Below are positions 9,786 to 19,888 of a stretch of DNA of 64,000 bases, piece by piece (the stretch's first letter is position 1; each line of letters begins with the position of its first letter). The notes beneath the pieces were generated by a model. The model saw nothing but the letters and a program-made list of their open reading frames with translations. It did not search any database and was not told the origin of the DNA. This DNA comes from Hydractinia symbiolongicarpus. Its lineage: Eukaryota; Cnidaria; Hydrozoa; Anthoathecata; Hydractiniidae. The stretch spans positions 6,634,001 through 6,698,000 of the forward strand of contig NC_079881.1 in assembly GCF_029227915.1 (NCBI RefSeq). The letters run 5' to 3'. The position numbers and the translations under genes were made by a program.

Positions 9786-9992
9786 ATGCTAATCAAAGTG
9801 CAAACACGTTGCATAGATTGCCTGGACAAAGCGAAGGGGAAGCAGCGTACCAAATGCAAGGACATCAAAGACGTTGACTACGAGGTAGACCCTCGTACCA
9901 TTGATAAGAGGATTCGAGGGTTTCAACAGGATGATAACTACATGCTTCTTTACAACCTGCTCACATACAACATTATAGGGCATATTTTTTAG
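9786..9992 (+). CDS. 68-aa Cys-containing ORF at the edge of the fragment
   Basis: This short ORF carries a CIDC motif near its start in a context (Arg-Cys-x-x-Cys-Leu-Asp) similar to the CINC segment of the preceding gene, then Lys/Asp-rich sequence and a hydrophobic end. The last residues run into AT-rich DNA unlike the rest, so the C-terminus may be artificial. It is probably the truncated remainder of another Polinton-like small gene. No family is recognised. Confidence 0.35.
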   Translation: MLIKVQTRCIDCLDKAKGKQRTKCKDIKDVDYEVDPRTIDKRIRGFQQDDNYMLLYNLLTYNIIGHIF

Positions 9993-10044
9993 TTTTTATG
10001 TACAGTATAATTCATATGAAAAATTTGAAATTCTATCTAAAAAA

Positions 10045-10227
10045 TTGCGGCATTTATGGTTTATGACAAATTTCTGCGAGACATTTATCGCAAAAACTGA
10101 CTTTTTTATTTGCGACATTTATGGTTAAGTTTGCGACATTTATGGTTGATTTGCGATACATATGGTCGATGTTGCGACATTTGTGGTTGATTGCAACATT
10201 TTATGGCTGATTGCGACATTTATGGGT
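10045..10227 (+). repeat. Minisatellite of ~20-bp units (TTGCGACATTTATGGTTGA)
   Basis: About eight imperfect copies of a 19-21 bp unit with core GCGACATTTATGG can be lined up, at about 10045, 10075, 10112, 10131, 10150, 10170, 10189 and 10209. The 5' copies are the most diverged and the central ones are nearly regular. The array starts about 50 bp after the last ORF of the Polinton-like fragment and may be part of it or mark its edge. Confidence 0.85.
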
Positions 10228-10800
10228 GTAACAACAACTAGCATATTTTTTCCCGCCGTTCTTATTCGTCGAGAATTTTTAGGATTAATTGAATTGTTTC
10301 TTCTCTGAGCCAATCAAAAGATGAAGGAGTTCCAAACATTTGATATGAATATTATTCGACAGAGTAATTTGGCTCCGGGTGGATAATAAACACCCTGCAG
10401 AAAATGTAGTATTAAACAAGCGCACCTAGTCTCTAACGCCCTAAATGTTCCTTAATCTGTTTGGGTAAATAAGAAAAAGTTTTTTCTTTTTTAATTTTGG
10501 AAATATAACGGGTGTTTTATATAAATAAAAAAAGAAACGTGTGTACCGTATTGGCTTGAATAAGCGCCCTTTCCGAATACACGCCCGTCTCTAATAAGCG
10601 CTCCCCTTTTCTAGAAAATATTTTTATAACCACCCGTCTATACAATCGCGTGGACAAGTAGATGTTTTAAAGTGTTGCGATTAGTTCATGAATTACTGAG
10701 TCTTGTTAACTTCCAGAATAAATTTATGTTACCTGATAACACCTGCGCAAGATAATGAAACAAACAAAAGTTTTTGGACAGATCTTGCATATGCATTAAT
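10228..10800. other. Gene-poor spacer
   Basis: No ORF or RNA gene is seen. The phrase AATAAGCGC recurs in altered forms around 10555-10605 (GAATAAGCGCCC, TAATAAGCGCTC), which may be a scrap of an interspersed repeat; I cannot name it. Confidence 0.4.
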
Positions 10801-11100
10801 TTACCGAGTGATAGCCTTATGGTAGTGCGTTTGCTTCCAGTGCAAGAGGTTTTGGGTTTAAATCCCGGCCGAGTCATGCCAGAGACTATAAAAGTGTGAA
10901 TCTATCCTTTTTGTTTAGCGCTCAACATGAGAATTGATATCCTAGGCGGTTGTCTAGTTGGGCGATTGCTGGGCTTGAACGGCTTTCGTGGCTCAAATAG
11001 GAGCTTTAAATGCAATAAGAACCCCTTTCGCAGGACCCTTGTTGATAACAGTACCAATAGGAACTTAAGAGGCTATCCTGGTAAATAATTTCAATAATAA
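10801..11100 (+). mobile_element. tRNA-headed SINE, copy 1
   Basis: About 300 bp. The head is a tRNA-like segment with A-box-like TAGCCTTATGGTAG and B-box-like GGTTTAAATCC. It is followed by a shared body (TGCCAGAGACTATAAAAGTG and onward) and ends with GGCTATCCTGGTAAATAAT plus an AT-rich tail. A second copy at 28.9-29.25 kb aligns along the full length, which is the evidence that this is a dispersed element. The tail of AAT-type repeats is better preserved in the second copy. Confidence 0.85.
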
Positions 11101-12031
11101 AGTGTGATGCTATGAATACTTCAGCTAAATAGAAACTATATGTTGCTGTGGCGAAAATTCTAATTCGGTAGCAGTTTGCACAGATGGAGTATATCTCAAG
11201 CCTTACAGATGCATTTTTAGTTTTGCAATACGAAATAAGTTCTTGTGAATTTCTTGTGACTTTTCTGTGTCTATGATTAGTCAATCATTATTTTGTTCAA
11301 AAGAAGACTTTGTTTATTTACCACTTGAAATTTAAATAAATATCGGGACACACAGAATGTGAATTTTAAGTTTCAGAATATGTTATCAACAATTACAGAA
11401 GCAGATACAGTCATTGCCACAAAGTCGCGAAATGTATTAGACACCATGCTGCCTGTTATACCTTTTTCACAAAAAAATAAACAGGATACCTCAATTTTTT
11501 CTCTTTCTTTTTTATCGCCGAATGTAAAAATTAACTGTAAACATGAAAAAGAGGGACGGGGAAGACATGTTAATGCCTTTGCAGTTTAAATTACTCGGAT
11601 AACATTTTGCACCTCACGATAAATAGTTTCAAAGAATGCCCCCTCAATCCGCTTTTAATATTCACCATTAAGGTAGCAGTCACCCTTTTAAAATTGCGAC
11701 AAACATTTTTATACATAATTAGTTGCAAGAGTTATTTCCAACCTATAAATCCATGTTTTTTGTTGTTATAATACTCTTATTACGATATTATAGCTATAAC
11801 ACCAGTACACTTCACCAAAAATATTTAATTTCAATAATAGGCCTTTTTACTGGTAGTGCTACCATTTTTAAATTTATGACTTCGCAAAGTAGTATGGGAA
11901 AATCAGGGTATCTCAAACCAAAACAAACCTTGAACGAAGGTAGTCGCTTTTAATGTGTTCTGTGGTTTTTATTGAAGAATAATTACCGTTATGGAAATTA
12001 ATGATCTTTGTGCTGTAGGAGCAAGTAACAA
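11101..12031. other. Gene-poor stretch
   Basis: AT-rich DNA with only short ORFs that lack conserved features. No repeat unit or RNA gene is recognised here. Confidence 0.35.
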
Positions 12032-12088
12032 GGCTCGTAAACTCAAAACCTTATAATTACAAGCCGGATGCGCTACCACTACACACCA
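12032..12088 (-). pseudogene. Degenerate tRNA-like segment
   Basis: Read on the minus strand, the sequence has an A-box-like TAGTGGTAGCGCA, a central TTGTAAT and a weak B-box-like GAGTTTACGAGCC in the right order and spacing for a tRNA. The anticodon stem does not pair, and the TPsiC arm is poor. It may be a tRNA pseudogene or the head of an old SINE. Confidence 0.3.
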
Positions 12089-12139
12089 TCTCCGCTGTGT
12101 GTGGAAAAGAAAATAGATTTTTTATCAAATAACCTTTTT

Positions 12140-12830
12140 AAGTGTCTCCAACCTTCCTCTCCAGATTCCTCTTGACGATACTATTGATATATGCGTTTCT
12201 CGGCTATTTGCGGACACTGATGTGGTTAATGGTATACGTAGAGGTGATTTTATGTGCTTTACTCACGCAGGCTACAAAAGAATCTCTGTTTATGTTTAAT
12301 GGTGAATAATACAAGCAAATTGATGGCGTTGGAATAATATACCCTCTTGGGCCAACTTAACTAACGTATTGTTATGTTACAACGAACGTACCTGGTTTAA
12401 AGACTGCCCATCTGCCTATAGACCACCAACATAGCGATGTTACCTCGTCCGGTTTCGATGTCCCTTAGAAAGAGGTTCTTATTGTCTTTCCTCATTTAAG
12501 GTCCTGTTTTTGCTGCAGGCGAAGACACGCCTTAGAAAATTGTTCTATAAACGTCTACCGTTTTGTTCATTACAGATAGTTTTCAAATCTTCTTTGAGAT
12601 TGTCTACCATGTTTCCCTATAAGGATAAACTTTCAAGGTCTTTGCTTTCGAGCGTCGTTTAATTCTCGTGCAGTGGCTGCAACGCCACTCGTGTCGGTAA
12701 AAATATACGGCACTTGATAATAAGGTCCTGCGAACATTCAGGTGTATCACATCTTACTTGTTGGAGAGTTGCCACTCGACATCCTTTAATCTCCTACGTT
12801 TCTTTGTGTTGCCGTATGTAAATTAGATAT
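12140..12830 (+). mobile_element. Decayed Penelope-like element (reverse transcriptase plus GIY-YIG start)
   Basis: Fragments in shifting frames match the order of Penelope-like proteins: IPLDDTIDICVSRLF near 12165-12210; a TKESLFMFNGE segment followed, after a stop, by a DGVG...PLGPT segment near 12265-12358 (reverse transcriptase core); a WFKDCPSAYRP piece near 12390-12420; MFPYKDKLSRSLLSSVV near 12610-12660; and CSGCNATRVGK near 12672-12705, the cysteine-containing lead into the GIY-YIG endonuclease. Several stops and frame changes separate them, so the element is long dead. The recognition rests on my memory of family motifs; a translated search with the nucleotide segment would settle it. 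Confidence 0.75.
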
Positions 12831-13010
12831 TTTTACTGAAAGTGTTTTTCACCTGGTAGCCTGAGAATTTTCCTTCTTTTCTGAATTGCCATTGAGTCGG
12901 GCTGTTGTGCAGGGAAACGAAAAGCAAAACAGGTAGCTACTGAATGTGTTTTTTAACACATATACCCTCCATCGTGTTTTGTATTATAATTATTCTTTAG
13001 TTTCTAACTA
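12831..13010. other. Spacer before the possible acidic exon
   Basis: A pyrimidine-rich run ending TTCTTTAG at about 12993-13000 could act as a 3' splice acceptor for the downstream open frame. Nothing else is seen. Confidence 0.25.
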
Positions 13011-13294
13011 AAGTGGGACAGTGTATTACAGTAGAAGAAACTAAAACTGGTGGCAGTAAACGAGGAGGAAAAGGTGGAGGAGGCCGTCGTAAAAAACATC
13101 ATGGTGTACATTTGTTACAAACATATAACTCCGACGATGGACATCATCATTCTGATCATGACAATGAAGAAGAGGAAGACGAAGGGGATGAGGGGGATAT
13201 GGAGATGGTGGCGGTGGAGACGATGGTTGTGGTGGTTGTGGTGGCGGAAGTTGTGGTGGCGATTGATGGTAAAAAAGCAAAAACTTTCTAAATA
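13011..13294 (+). CDS. Possible terminal exon of an acidic / glycine-rich protein
   Basis: An open frame without its own ATG (it opens at a GTG) encodes a Gly/Lys-rich start, a HHHSDHDNEEEEDEGDEGD acidic stretch, then a Val-rich end. In another frame the same DNA after about 13197 reads as a Gly/Cys-rich repeat (GYGDGGGGDDGCGGCGGGSC) ending at a TGA near 13266. Either frame could be the real tail of a spliced gene, or the whole may be simple-sequence DNA. A splice acceptor candidate lies just upstream and an AATAAA is present at about 13291-13296. No family is recognised. Confidence 0.3.
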
Positions 13295-16200
13295 AATGTT
13301 TTTAATGAATTATTTTTTTTTTTGAATTATTCGCTTTTTTAAAATCACTATTTTTTTTCACAATCCGTTATTTTTATCGCGACTGCTGTATCAGTTGGAA
13401 AATTCGACGTGAAAATTCGCCGAACGATATTTGAAAATAGAAAACTCAGATTTTTTTCGCATGCACCTAAACAGCTATTTATATGCTAGCATTCATTAAA
13501 GGTATCGCCATTAGTTGTTATATTAACAAAAACACAACATTATTTCTCACACTTTTACCTTCGATATTTTCTTTAAAAGATTAATTGATTACAAATATAA
13601 TTATAAACATTGAATTGAGATTAAATTTGATGTATTTTGCACATCGCTTTTTTAACTGAAAAAATGTAAACATCTTTTCTAATAGTCAAAATAATAATTG
13701 CATCTTAGGTATTACAAGGATACATGTTTTTGTTATCTTTTATCATCAACAACATTTGTAGTGTCAGAAGGCTTGATTAAAAACATTTTATGTTTCATTT
13801 AGCTAAACAAACACTTATTTTACCTTGGCTTCTTTCTCTTATGAAAAGTCTATCTTTCATTAAACAAAAGCAGATCTTTTGCTCGCATTTTGAAATCCAC
13901 GTAGCTGACAATGAATTAAAAGGCTAAATTTCAATGCAAAATATAATGTTTTTGTGTTTAGAGAAAAATATGCTACCCTAAAAATTTGGAGTAATATCTC
14001 ATAACTAATCTCATATCAACTTTGTATATTTTATTTACTGGTGAAGACTCCAGTAACATTATAATAAATTGTCATCAATAAACACAAATTCTCTATTTTT
14101 TGACAAACTCTATTTTTAACTGATTTTTTTGAACAAATTTCTAAACTCTACACGATGTGGTAAGTGTCGGTCCAGTCTTCTGGATGCAAAAAAGCGAGAC
14201 TGCCACTGCTCCACCTAACCGTTTCCGACAAAAATCACTTGTATAACTTGAAAGCAAACTGTACTTCGTCCTATCAACGAAATAAACCGCTTTAAAAAAT
14301 TTACTGTAAGCTGGCTAAATTTTTATGAAAGCCGCAGGCTCCTGTGTCTTGCGCCAGATAAAATGTAATAAACTGTCACAACAAAGTGAGAGTATTATAT
14401 GCTTGGTTCATTAGTTTACTTGTAACAGGAATAAAAAAAGTTGAATTATCAAATCCTTACTTACAACAACAAAGATTACTCCAAGCATTGTTTTTATAGT
14501 CTCGAAGTGGAGATAAGTCCTTAAAAATTCTCACAAGTTTTGACTAAACATCGTATACTTAAATAAAATGTGCGTTGGGAAGTACAAACTTTGTAGAATA
14601 TATTAACTTGACTTGGCAGAGCTTTGTTCGAGCATCATACCAATGTTTAGACGCTCAGGAATGCGTCAGAGCAAGTCTCTAATCTAAGTCAATCTAAAAA
14701 CACATAATAATTTCTCAAAGCAAGTGAAATTAAAGAAGACAGAGCTCATCAAAAATGATCACGTGTCACTATTTCGATTTCCCGGTGGCAAGTAGAATTA
14801 TGCTGGGTGTCTTGGCTAGGTATAATGTAGAAAAGTCGTGAAAAATATATCGCATACATTAGGAACGAAACATTACGCAAAGAAAAACTTTCGGATTTCT
14901 TTTGTATGTGAAACGTTTTTTTCGTCCGGGAATTTAGGCTTTTCTAATTGTCACAGACGTAGTTACTTTCAATAATGAATTTCATTCAATCTAAATATTT
15001 TATGTTTCTCCTCAACTATGACAAAAATGATACCAAAGGTATTTCCAAGCCTTCTCTCGCCAGAGAGGAACTGAATTTACCAATGTAAAAAGCGCTTCTA
15101 ATTTTTGGCGTTTTCAAAGCACAAACAACCGCCGCTTTTCAGGAGGCCTTTAAAAGTAAAAATTGCGTGATCATTTATGTAATTGCAAACATGACTAACT
15201 ATTTCCAGCCTTTAGATTCAACTATTAATGGCTCAGCGAATTAATTGCTGATGCAATAATTTGAGTTGTGGTACGCACTCCAAATAACAGGCCAACTTGA
15301 CAAATGAAAGAATATTTACGACGTTCATATACCGCTCAAGTTGTCAATTTTGAAACCTATCCGCGCTAATTGGGTTGTCGGGCTATACGATCATTTACGG
15401 AACAATACAGCACATTTTGCAATGGTTTCGACAAAGCTGGCATTTCTGAGGCTATATCTATAGAGTTGGATCCTAAAGTTCTCTGTTAAACCTTAATTGA
15501 ATACATGTACTATAAAAATGTTTCTAGCCTTCTTTTTGTGTCATTTTCCATAATCAGTACTTTTAGAATTTGGGTAAAATTTGGTAAAAAGACTTGCCCA
15601 TACATGTTTTTGAATTTATAAAACTTGTTTAAAACATTTCCACGGAAAAAAAAAATTGTGTCCAAAATATTTTCCGCCGAAACATATTTCGCTGAGAATG
15701 TTTGTTCTTATAGTATTCCAAGTTCCTTTTCCTGACCATAGATATAACCCTAACATATTTTAAAAAGTCCTATAAATAAACTGAAGTTCAAATCTTGCCA
15801 ATACAGTTTGTCAGAATTAAAACCTTACTGCTCTTACAACTATTGTTCTTGTGATGGATTAATTTTCAGTAAAATTTGCGATGATTTTCCTGGTACGTGA
15901 TGTTTTCTACAAAATAAAAACATTCGTTTTTGTAAAATATTAATAAACAATAATAAAACAGTAAATCTGAAGAAAGATTAATAGATAAACATAAATAAAA
16001 TTATTTTTCATTAATTTCAAATTGAGTAGATAATACATTTGACTTCATTTAAAACTTTCGCTATAAAAGTTTCTTCGTAATGTCAATATACAGCTGTTCT
16101 GTTATTATAAAACATAGGAGTTAGTCATCTACACTAATGGAAAACAAACAATTTTACTATGGTCGAAGCAATACGCAATTTTTACTTATATCATCGTTTA

Positions 16201-16316
16201 AATAACTTATCCTGCTGATTTGTCAATGTCAAAGTTTGAAAGCTGTTGGAGCGAGTGAAAACAGTCAACACAGTAAGACAGAAATTAATGAATTGATTCG
16301 AGGCAAAAAGTTAAAA
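13295..16316. other. Three-kilobase gene-poor region
   Basis: AT-rich sequence with no ORF of convincing length, no recognised transposon domain and no tRNA-like structure. It precedes the GPCR gene and may contain its promoter or a non-coding 5' exon, but I see no definite signal. Confidence 0.4.
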
Positions 16317-17309
16317 ATGTGCAATACTTCACAAAATGCATTTAATCACACACTAGAGATAGATGAGACATGTTACTTCTCTTTTAAAGCTGCTTTTCAT
16401 ATACCAGCATTAACACTCGCTATATTGGTTATATCCATCAATTTGGCTGTAATTCTATTATTCAAAAGGTCAAGAAATTTGAGAAAGCTTCCTTCCAATG
16501 TCATTTTCTTAAGTTTTGCCATCAACGATCTGCTATCTGGATTCACCATTATATTCCATATTCTTCCTTACTTGCATTTTAAAATCATTGGATGCACAAT
16601 ACAAAATGTCACAAAACAAGATAAATTCTTAAATTTTATGGCCGTTTCACTTCTCATGTCAATGTTTACCATTTTATCAGCCGTTGGACATTTTATAATG
16701 CTATCTACAGATCGAATTTTAGCTTTGTTTTATGCATTAAGGTATTTTACCATTGTCACAAGAAAACGAACTATATTAGCTGTTGTTCTTGTATGGATGT
16801 CTTCAACATTTCTGGTACTTTTAGATTTGATATGGTGGAATGAGACAGACAAATTACCGCACAACAAAGTTTATACCTGTATTTTGTTGATTGCATTTGT
16901 TTTATTTCCTTTCATAGTTTTATCTATACAGTATGTATCAGTTATTACGTTGGTCAATAACCTATCGAAACATACACCTTCACGACAAACAGCAGGATTT
17001 TGCCAAGCAAGAAAAGCATTGATAACATACTCGCTAATGTTTTCATGCTTTGTTATGCTGTCTACACCGTTCTTTATTATGCGTGTAATTATTGTGTTTC
17101 ACAGTACTCTTTTTAACAGCATTTCTGTTACTGTTTTCGAGGCGATATACATTTTGCGATATGTTACGTCGTTTATAAACCCAGTGTTGTACACATTACG
17201 CAAACGCGACTTTCGTAAAGCACTCGAAGAGACTATAGTGAATTCGGTACCGTTTTTGACACGCTCGAAAAAAAAAGAAGATATTATGTTGCTTGATATT
17301 AAAGCTTAA
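16317..17309 (+). CDS. Class A (rhodopsin-like) G-protein-coupled receptor, single exon
   Basis: From the first ATG the protein is 330 aa with seven hydrophobic segments at about 28-49, 60-82, 104-128, 152-174, 186-212, 235-260 and 272-294. Class A landmarks are visible: Asn in TM1 (N42), the Asp of TM2 in AINDLL (D71), TDRI at 131-134 in place of the canonical E/DRY at the end of TM3, and NPVLY (288-292) in TM7 followed by a basic helix 8 (LRKRDFRKAL). The short N-terminus has N-glycosylation sequons (NTS, NHT). The tail is short and Lys-rich. The frame is open 81 bases further 5' but without ATG, so I chose the methionine at 16317. Ligand is unknown; single-exon orphan receptors of this size are common in cnidarians. 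Downstream is an AATAAA 72 bp after the stop. Confidence 0.92.
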   Translation: MCNTSQNAFNHTLEIDETCYFSFKAAFHIPALTLAILVISINLAVILLFKRSRNLRKLPSNVIFLSFAINDLLSGFTIIFHILPYLHFKIIGCTIQNVTKQDKFLNFMAVSLLMSMFTILSAVGHFIMLSTDRILALFYALRYFTIVTRKRTILAVVLVWMSSTFLVLLDLIWWNETDKLPHNKVYTCILLIAFVLFPFIVLSIQYVSVITLVNNLSKHTPSRQTAGFCQARKALITYSLMFSCFVMLSTPFFIMRVIIVFHSTLFNSISVTVFEAIYILRYVTSFINPVLYTLRKRDFRKALEETIVNSVPFLTRSKKKEDIMLLDIKA

Positions 17310-17380
17310 AAAAGTTATAAGGCAATTAAATTTTTTACTATTTCAGTAATAACAGACTATCCAGTCTACAAGTAACGGTT

Positions 17381-17386
17381 AATAAA
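17381..17386 (+). promoter_or_regulatory. Candidate polyadenylation signal for the GPCR gene
   Basis: AATAAA lies about 72 bp after the GPCR stop codon. It is the first canonical hexamer in that direction. Confidence 0.5.
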
Positions 17387-18522
17387 AAACCTGACCAGTA
17401 TATATTTAAGATAAAGGAGACAAAGGCAATTGTCGAATGGGTGGGTGTGACGAAACTGCAGCCGTATACATGTTACAGACTTGCAAAAAGAGCCCTATCA
17501 ACTCTTTCATGATCACTTAAAACATGATCTTTGTGCTTGCTAATGCTTTTGTTACCCCTAGAGTTCTATGAAATCCCCATAATCGATAAAATAAACTTAA
17601 AATTGGAATTTAAAACATTACAAGACCAACAACGCAATTTTATAGAATAATATACTTCGAGTTCTAGTAACTCATCATCAGATTCATTCTTTATAAAACA
17701 AATAAATAAAAGTTTAAAAACAGTTTTAATAAAAAATAGTTAAAATTAAAATTTTCCCGAATAAATCATTACGCCACAATGTTTTTACCTTTCAAGATAA
17801 AACATTATACCTTTTTTTATAAAAAAAAATCTTGTATAAAGTTGTTACACATAACAAACTTGATTTCCTAATGTTTTTTTGGAAAATCCGTCATTTGAGC
17901 GATGATATGAAATAAATATATGTGTGTTACATGTTAGATATATTTTTCTCCTCTGTGGTGTGAGTATAGGAACTGATTTGGTTTCTGGTTAAATTTAAAA
18001 CAGACTACTTTGGAGATGTTTCATCTTCTAATTACGTAACAGATAAAGACCTGCTAACAAAATGTTTTTGTTTCTCTTTTGACATTTTAGCAACATGTTA
18101 AGTTTAATTTCATTTGTAAAACCCTGTCAGAAGTTATGATGATTTATAGGTCTCGAGAATGCACAGGATAGGTCAAACTATGACGTTGCTGTGTATAAAA
18201 TTCAACCCGGGATATATTTCTCTGTCTTTATTGTCCATTTTTTATAGCATGTTTTAACTTAAACAGCTGCCTTTCGCACGTTTAACCTGAATTATTCATA
18301 TTTCTAAATCGTCATTTGGACGCCGTAACTTCATGCCATCCGTATGAAAATATTGTTTGTAAATACCAAATTTATAGCGGATGTTCTAATTAACCCTAAT
18401 TTCCTTGCTGAGTTATTATTATGAATATATGTTTTTCTATTTAATTTTTTCTTTTTTTTTTCTTATTTGTGGTCTCAAAGTTATTGAAGACCTTCAATAA
18501 ATAATGTATGTGTAATTATACA
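17387..18522. other. Intergenic region between GPCR and channel genes
   Basis: AT-rich, with T-rich and A-rich runs but no ORF of note. No transposon domain or RNA gene is recognised. Confidence 0.4.
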
Positions 18523-18530
18523 TATATAAA
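18523..18530 (+). promoter_or_regulatory. Candidate TATA box upstream of the channel gene
   Basis: TATATAAA lies about 110 bp before the channel ATG, at a plausible core-promoter distance if the 5' UTR is short. In AT-rich DNA such matches are frequent, so this is weak. Confidence 0.25.
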
Positions 18531-18640
18531 AAATGGAATATTATTGCTTTTATGACTCTATTAGGGACCTAGTTTAAGTTTTTATAGCAGAAAGGCTTCA
18601 AGGATAACAAAGTGGGGTATTTAGTCATCATAACACAGAA

Positions 18641-19846
18641 ATGGCTAAAAAGTTTGACAGCCTAACAATTCATGGATTGCCAAGAGCATTTCAAGGAACG
18701 GCGATGGAACGTTTATTTTGGATTATTATCGTATGTGTAATGACGACACTCACGTCTATTTTTCTTTATCAGATCTGTCTTAACTACACAAAGCGTGAGG
18801 TTACAAGAGATGTCCTGCAGGTATCTCATTCAGAAATGCAATTTCCAGTTCTTACCATATGCAATAATCCTGTATCGCCAATGAAAAAACACACCAATTT
18901 TCGTTTTACAACTGGATTTAAACAATTCCTAAATAATTCCAGACTACTCTGCATTGTGAATGGTGTACCATGTAACCATTATGTTACCTCGGAAACACAT
19001 CCAGAATGCATCATTTTAAATGCCAATCAGGCTTTATATCAGGCATTTCCACATCATGCAAATGCAATGGTTTTGCATTTGTTTATCAACAACAGCGACT
19101 ACGAGGAGTCAACCTATCGTTCATATGTCTCTACACACAGTTCAGGAGTTAGCGTTTCCGTTGCCAACCAACCTATGATAATTGGCAGTGATATAGGTGT
19201 AGATTTAGCCACTGGTTTCCGGACCGTTCTTACATTGAAGAAAGAGGAAATCAAACGGTTGCCATATCCATTTCCATCAAATTGTAGAAAGGAGAAACAC
19301 AGTGATTTTGAGTGGGCTCAGACAGTGAATGGTTGTTATTTTTCATGCATCCTCAAAAGTCTCGTAGAACAGTGCAATTTTATACCAGCTTGGGCTGATT
19401 TTCTGGCACATAATTTAACTTTAAAAGGACCACTAAATGACTCGTGTGCATATTTTATACATAAGTCAAAAAAAGATAGACAAAGCTGCGACTGTCCTCC
19501 AATGTGCGAAGAAGTAGTATATCCCATCGCAGCAACTGCCATGTTACCGTGGCCTGAAAGTAATCAGAAGGTTTTGTTTCGAAAGTTACTATCCGATACA
19601 TTTCCAGATGAAATTGTTGACGATAACTTCGTTAAGAATCACATTGCAAGATTGGATGTCCTGTTTGAGACTTTTGAGACAACACATATCATCGAGAGAG
19701 AAAAATATCCTTTTGAAAATTTAGCTTCTGATATTGGCGGTGTTACCGGTGTTTATCTTGGCGCATCTTTAATTTCCTTGTGCGAGTTGGTGTTAATTCC
19801 AATCTACGCTTTCTGTGGAAAAAAAAGTGAAAAGCAAGAAATATGA
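18641..19846 (+). CDS. DEG/ENaC-family sodium channel subunit, single exon
   Basis: The 401-aa protein has the architecture of degenerin/epithelial sodium channels: a short cytosolic N-terminus with the His-Gly gating dipeptide at 11-12 (TIHGLP), TM1 at about 25-46, the post-TM1 signature FPVLTICN at 68-75, a cysteine-bearing extracellular region including CDCPPMCEE, and a second membrane segment at about 368-391 containing the G-x-S selectivity-filter triplet (GAS, 374-376). The C-terminus is short and Lys-rich. Members form trimeric amiloride-sensitive cation channels at the plasma membrane; in hydrozoans several are opened by neuropeptides, but gating here is unknown. It is shorter than the usual 450-550 aa, with the loss in the extracellular loop (finger/thumb), so it may be an atypical or partly decayed member. 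The ATG follows a clean upstream region and the frame has no gap. Confidence 0.93.
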   Translation: MAKKFDSLTIHGLPRAFQGTAMERLFWIIIVCVMTTLTSIFLYQICLNYTKREVTRDVLQVSHSEMQFPVLTICNNPVSPMKKHTNFRFTTGFKQFLNNSRLLCIVNGVPCNHYVTSETHPECIILNANQALYQAFPHHANAMVLHLFINNSDYEESTYRSYVSTHSSGVSVSVANQPMIIGSDIGVDLATGFRTVLTLKKEEIKRLPYPFPSNCRKEKHSDFEWAQTVNGCYFSCILKSLVEQCNFIPAWADFLAHNLTLKGPLNDSCAYFIHKSKKDRQSCDCPPMCEEVVYPIAATAMLPWPESNQKVLFRKLLSDTFPDEIVDDNFVKNHIARLDVLFETFETTHIIEREKYPFENLASDIGGVTGVYLGASLISLCELVLIPIYAFCGKKSEKQEI

Positions 19847-19882
19847 ATGTATTGCAAACAAGTACGAACAAACAATGTAAAC

Positions 19883-19888
19883 AATAAA
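19883..19888 (+). promoter_or_regulatory. Candidate polyadenylation signal for the channel gene
   Basis: AATAAA lies 37 bp after the channel stop codon, consistent with a short 3' UTR. Confidence 0.5.

Larger units (their letters stand above)
6235..9992 (+). mobile_element. Polinton/Maverick-like (adintovirus-like) fossil fragment
   Basis: A 3.8-kb block is distinctly richer in G+C than its surroundings. It carries a protein-primed family-B DNA polymerase relic followed by a tight run of small same-strand ORFs with few or no bases between them, a viral or Polinton style of packing. No integrase, capsid, packaging ATPase or protease is recognisable, and no long terminal inverted repeats are seen, so this is a partial, decayed insertion. 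The polymerase family supports the Polinton/adintovirus assignment; the identity of the small genes is not established. The right limit is set where the last ORF ends and AT-rich minisatellite DNA begins. Confidence 0.75.

Noticed and set aside
14160-14240. tRNA-like segment on the minus strand
   Set aside because: Only a weak A-box-like phrase is present; stems do not pair and no B box is seen.
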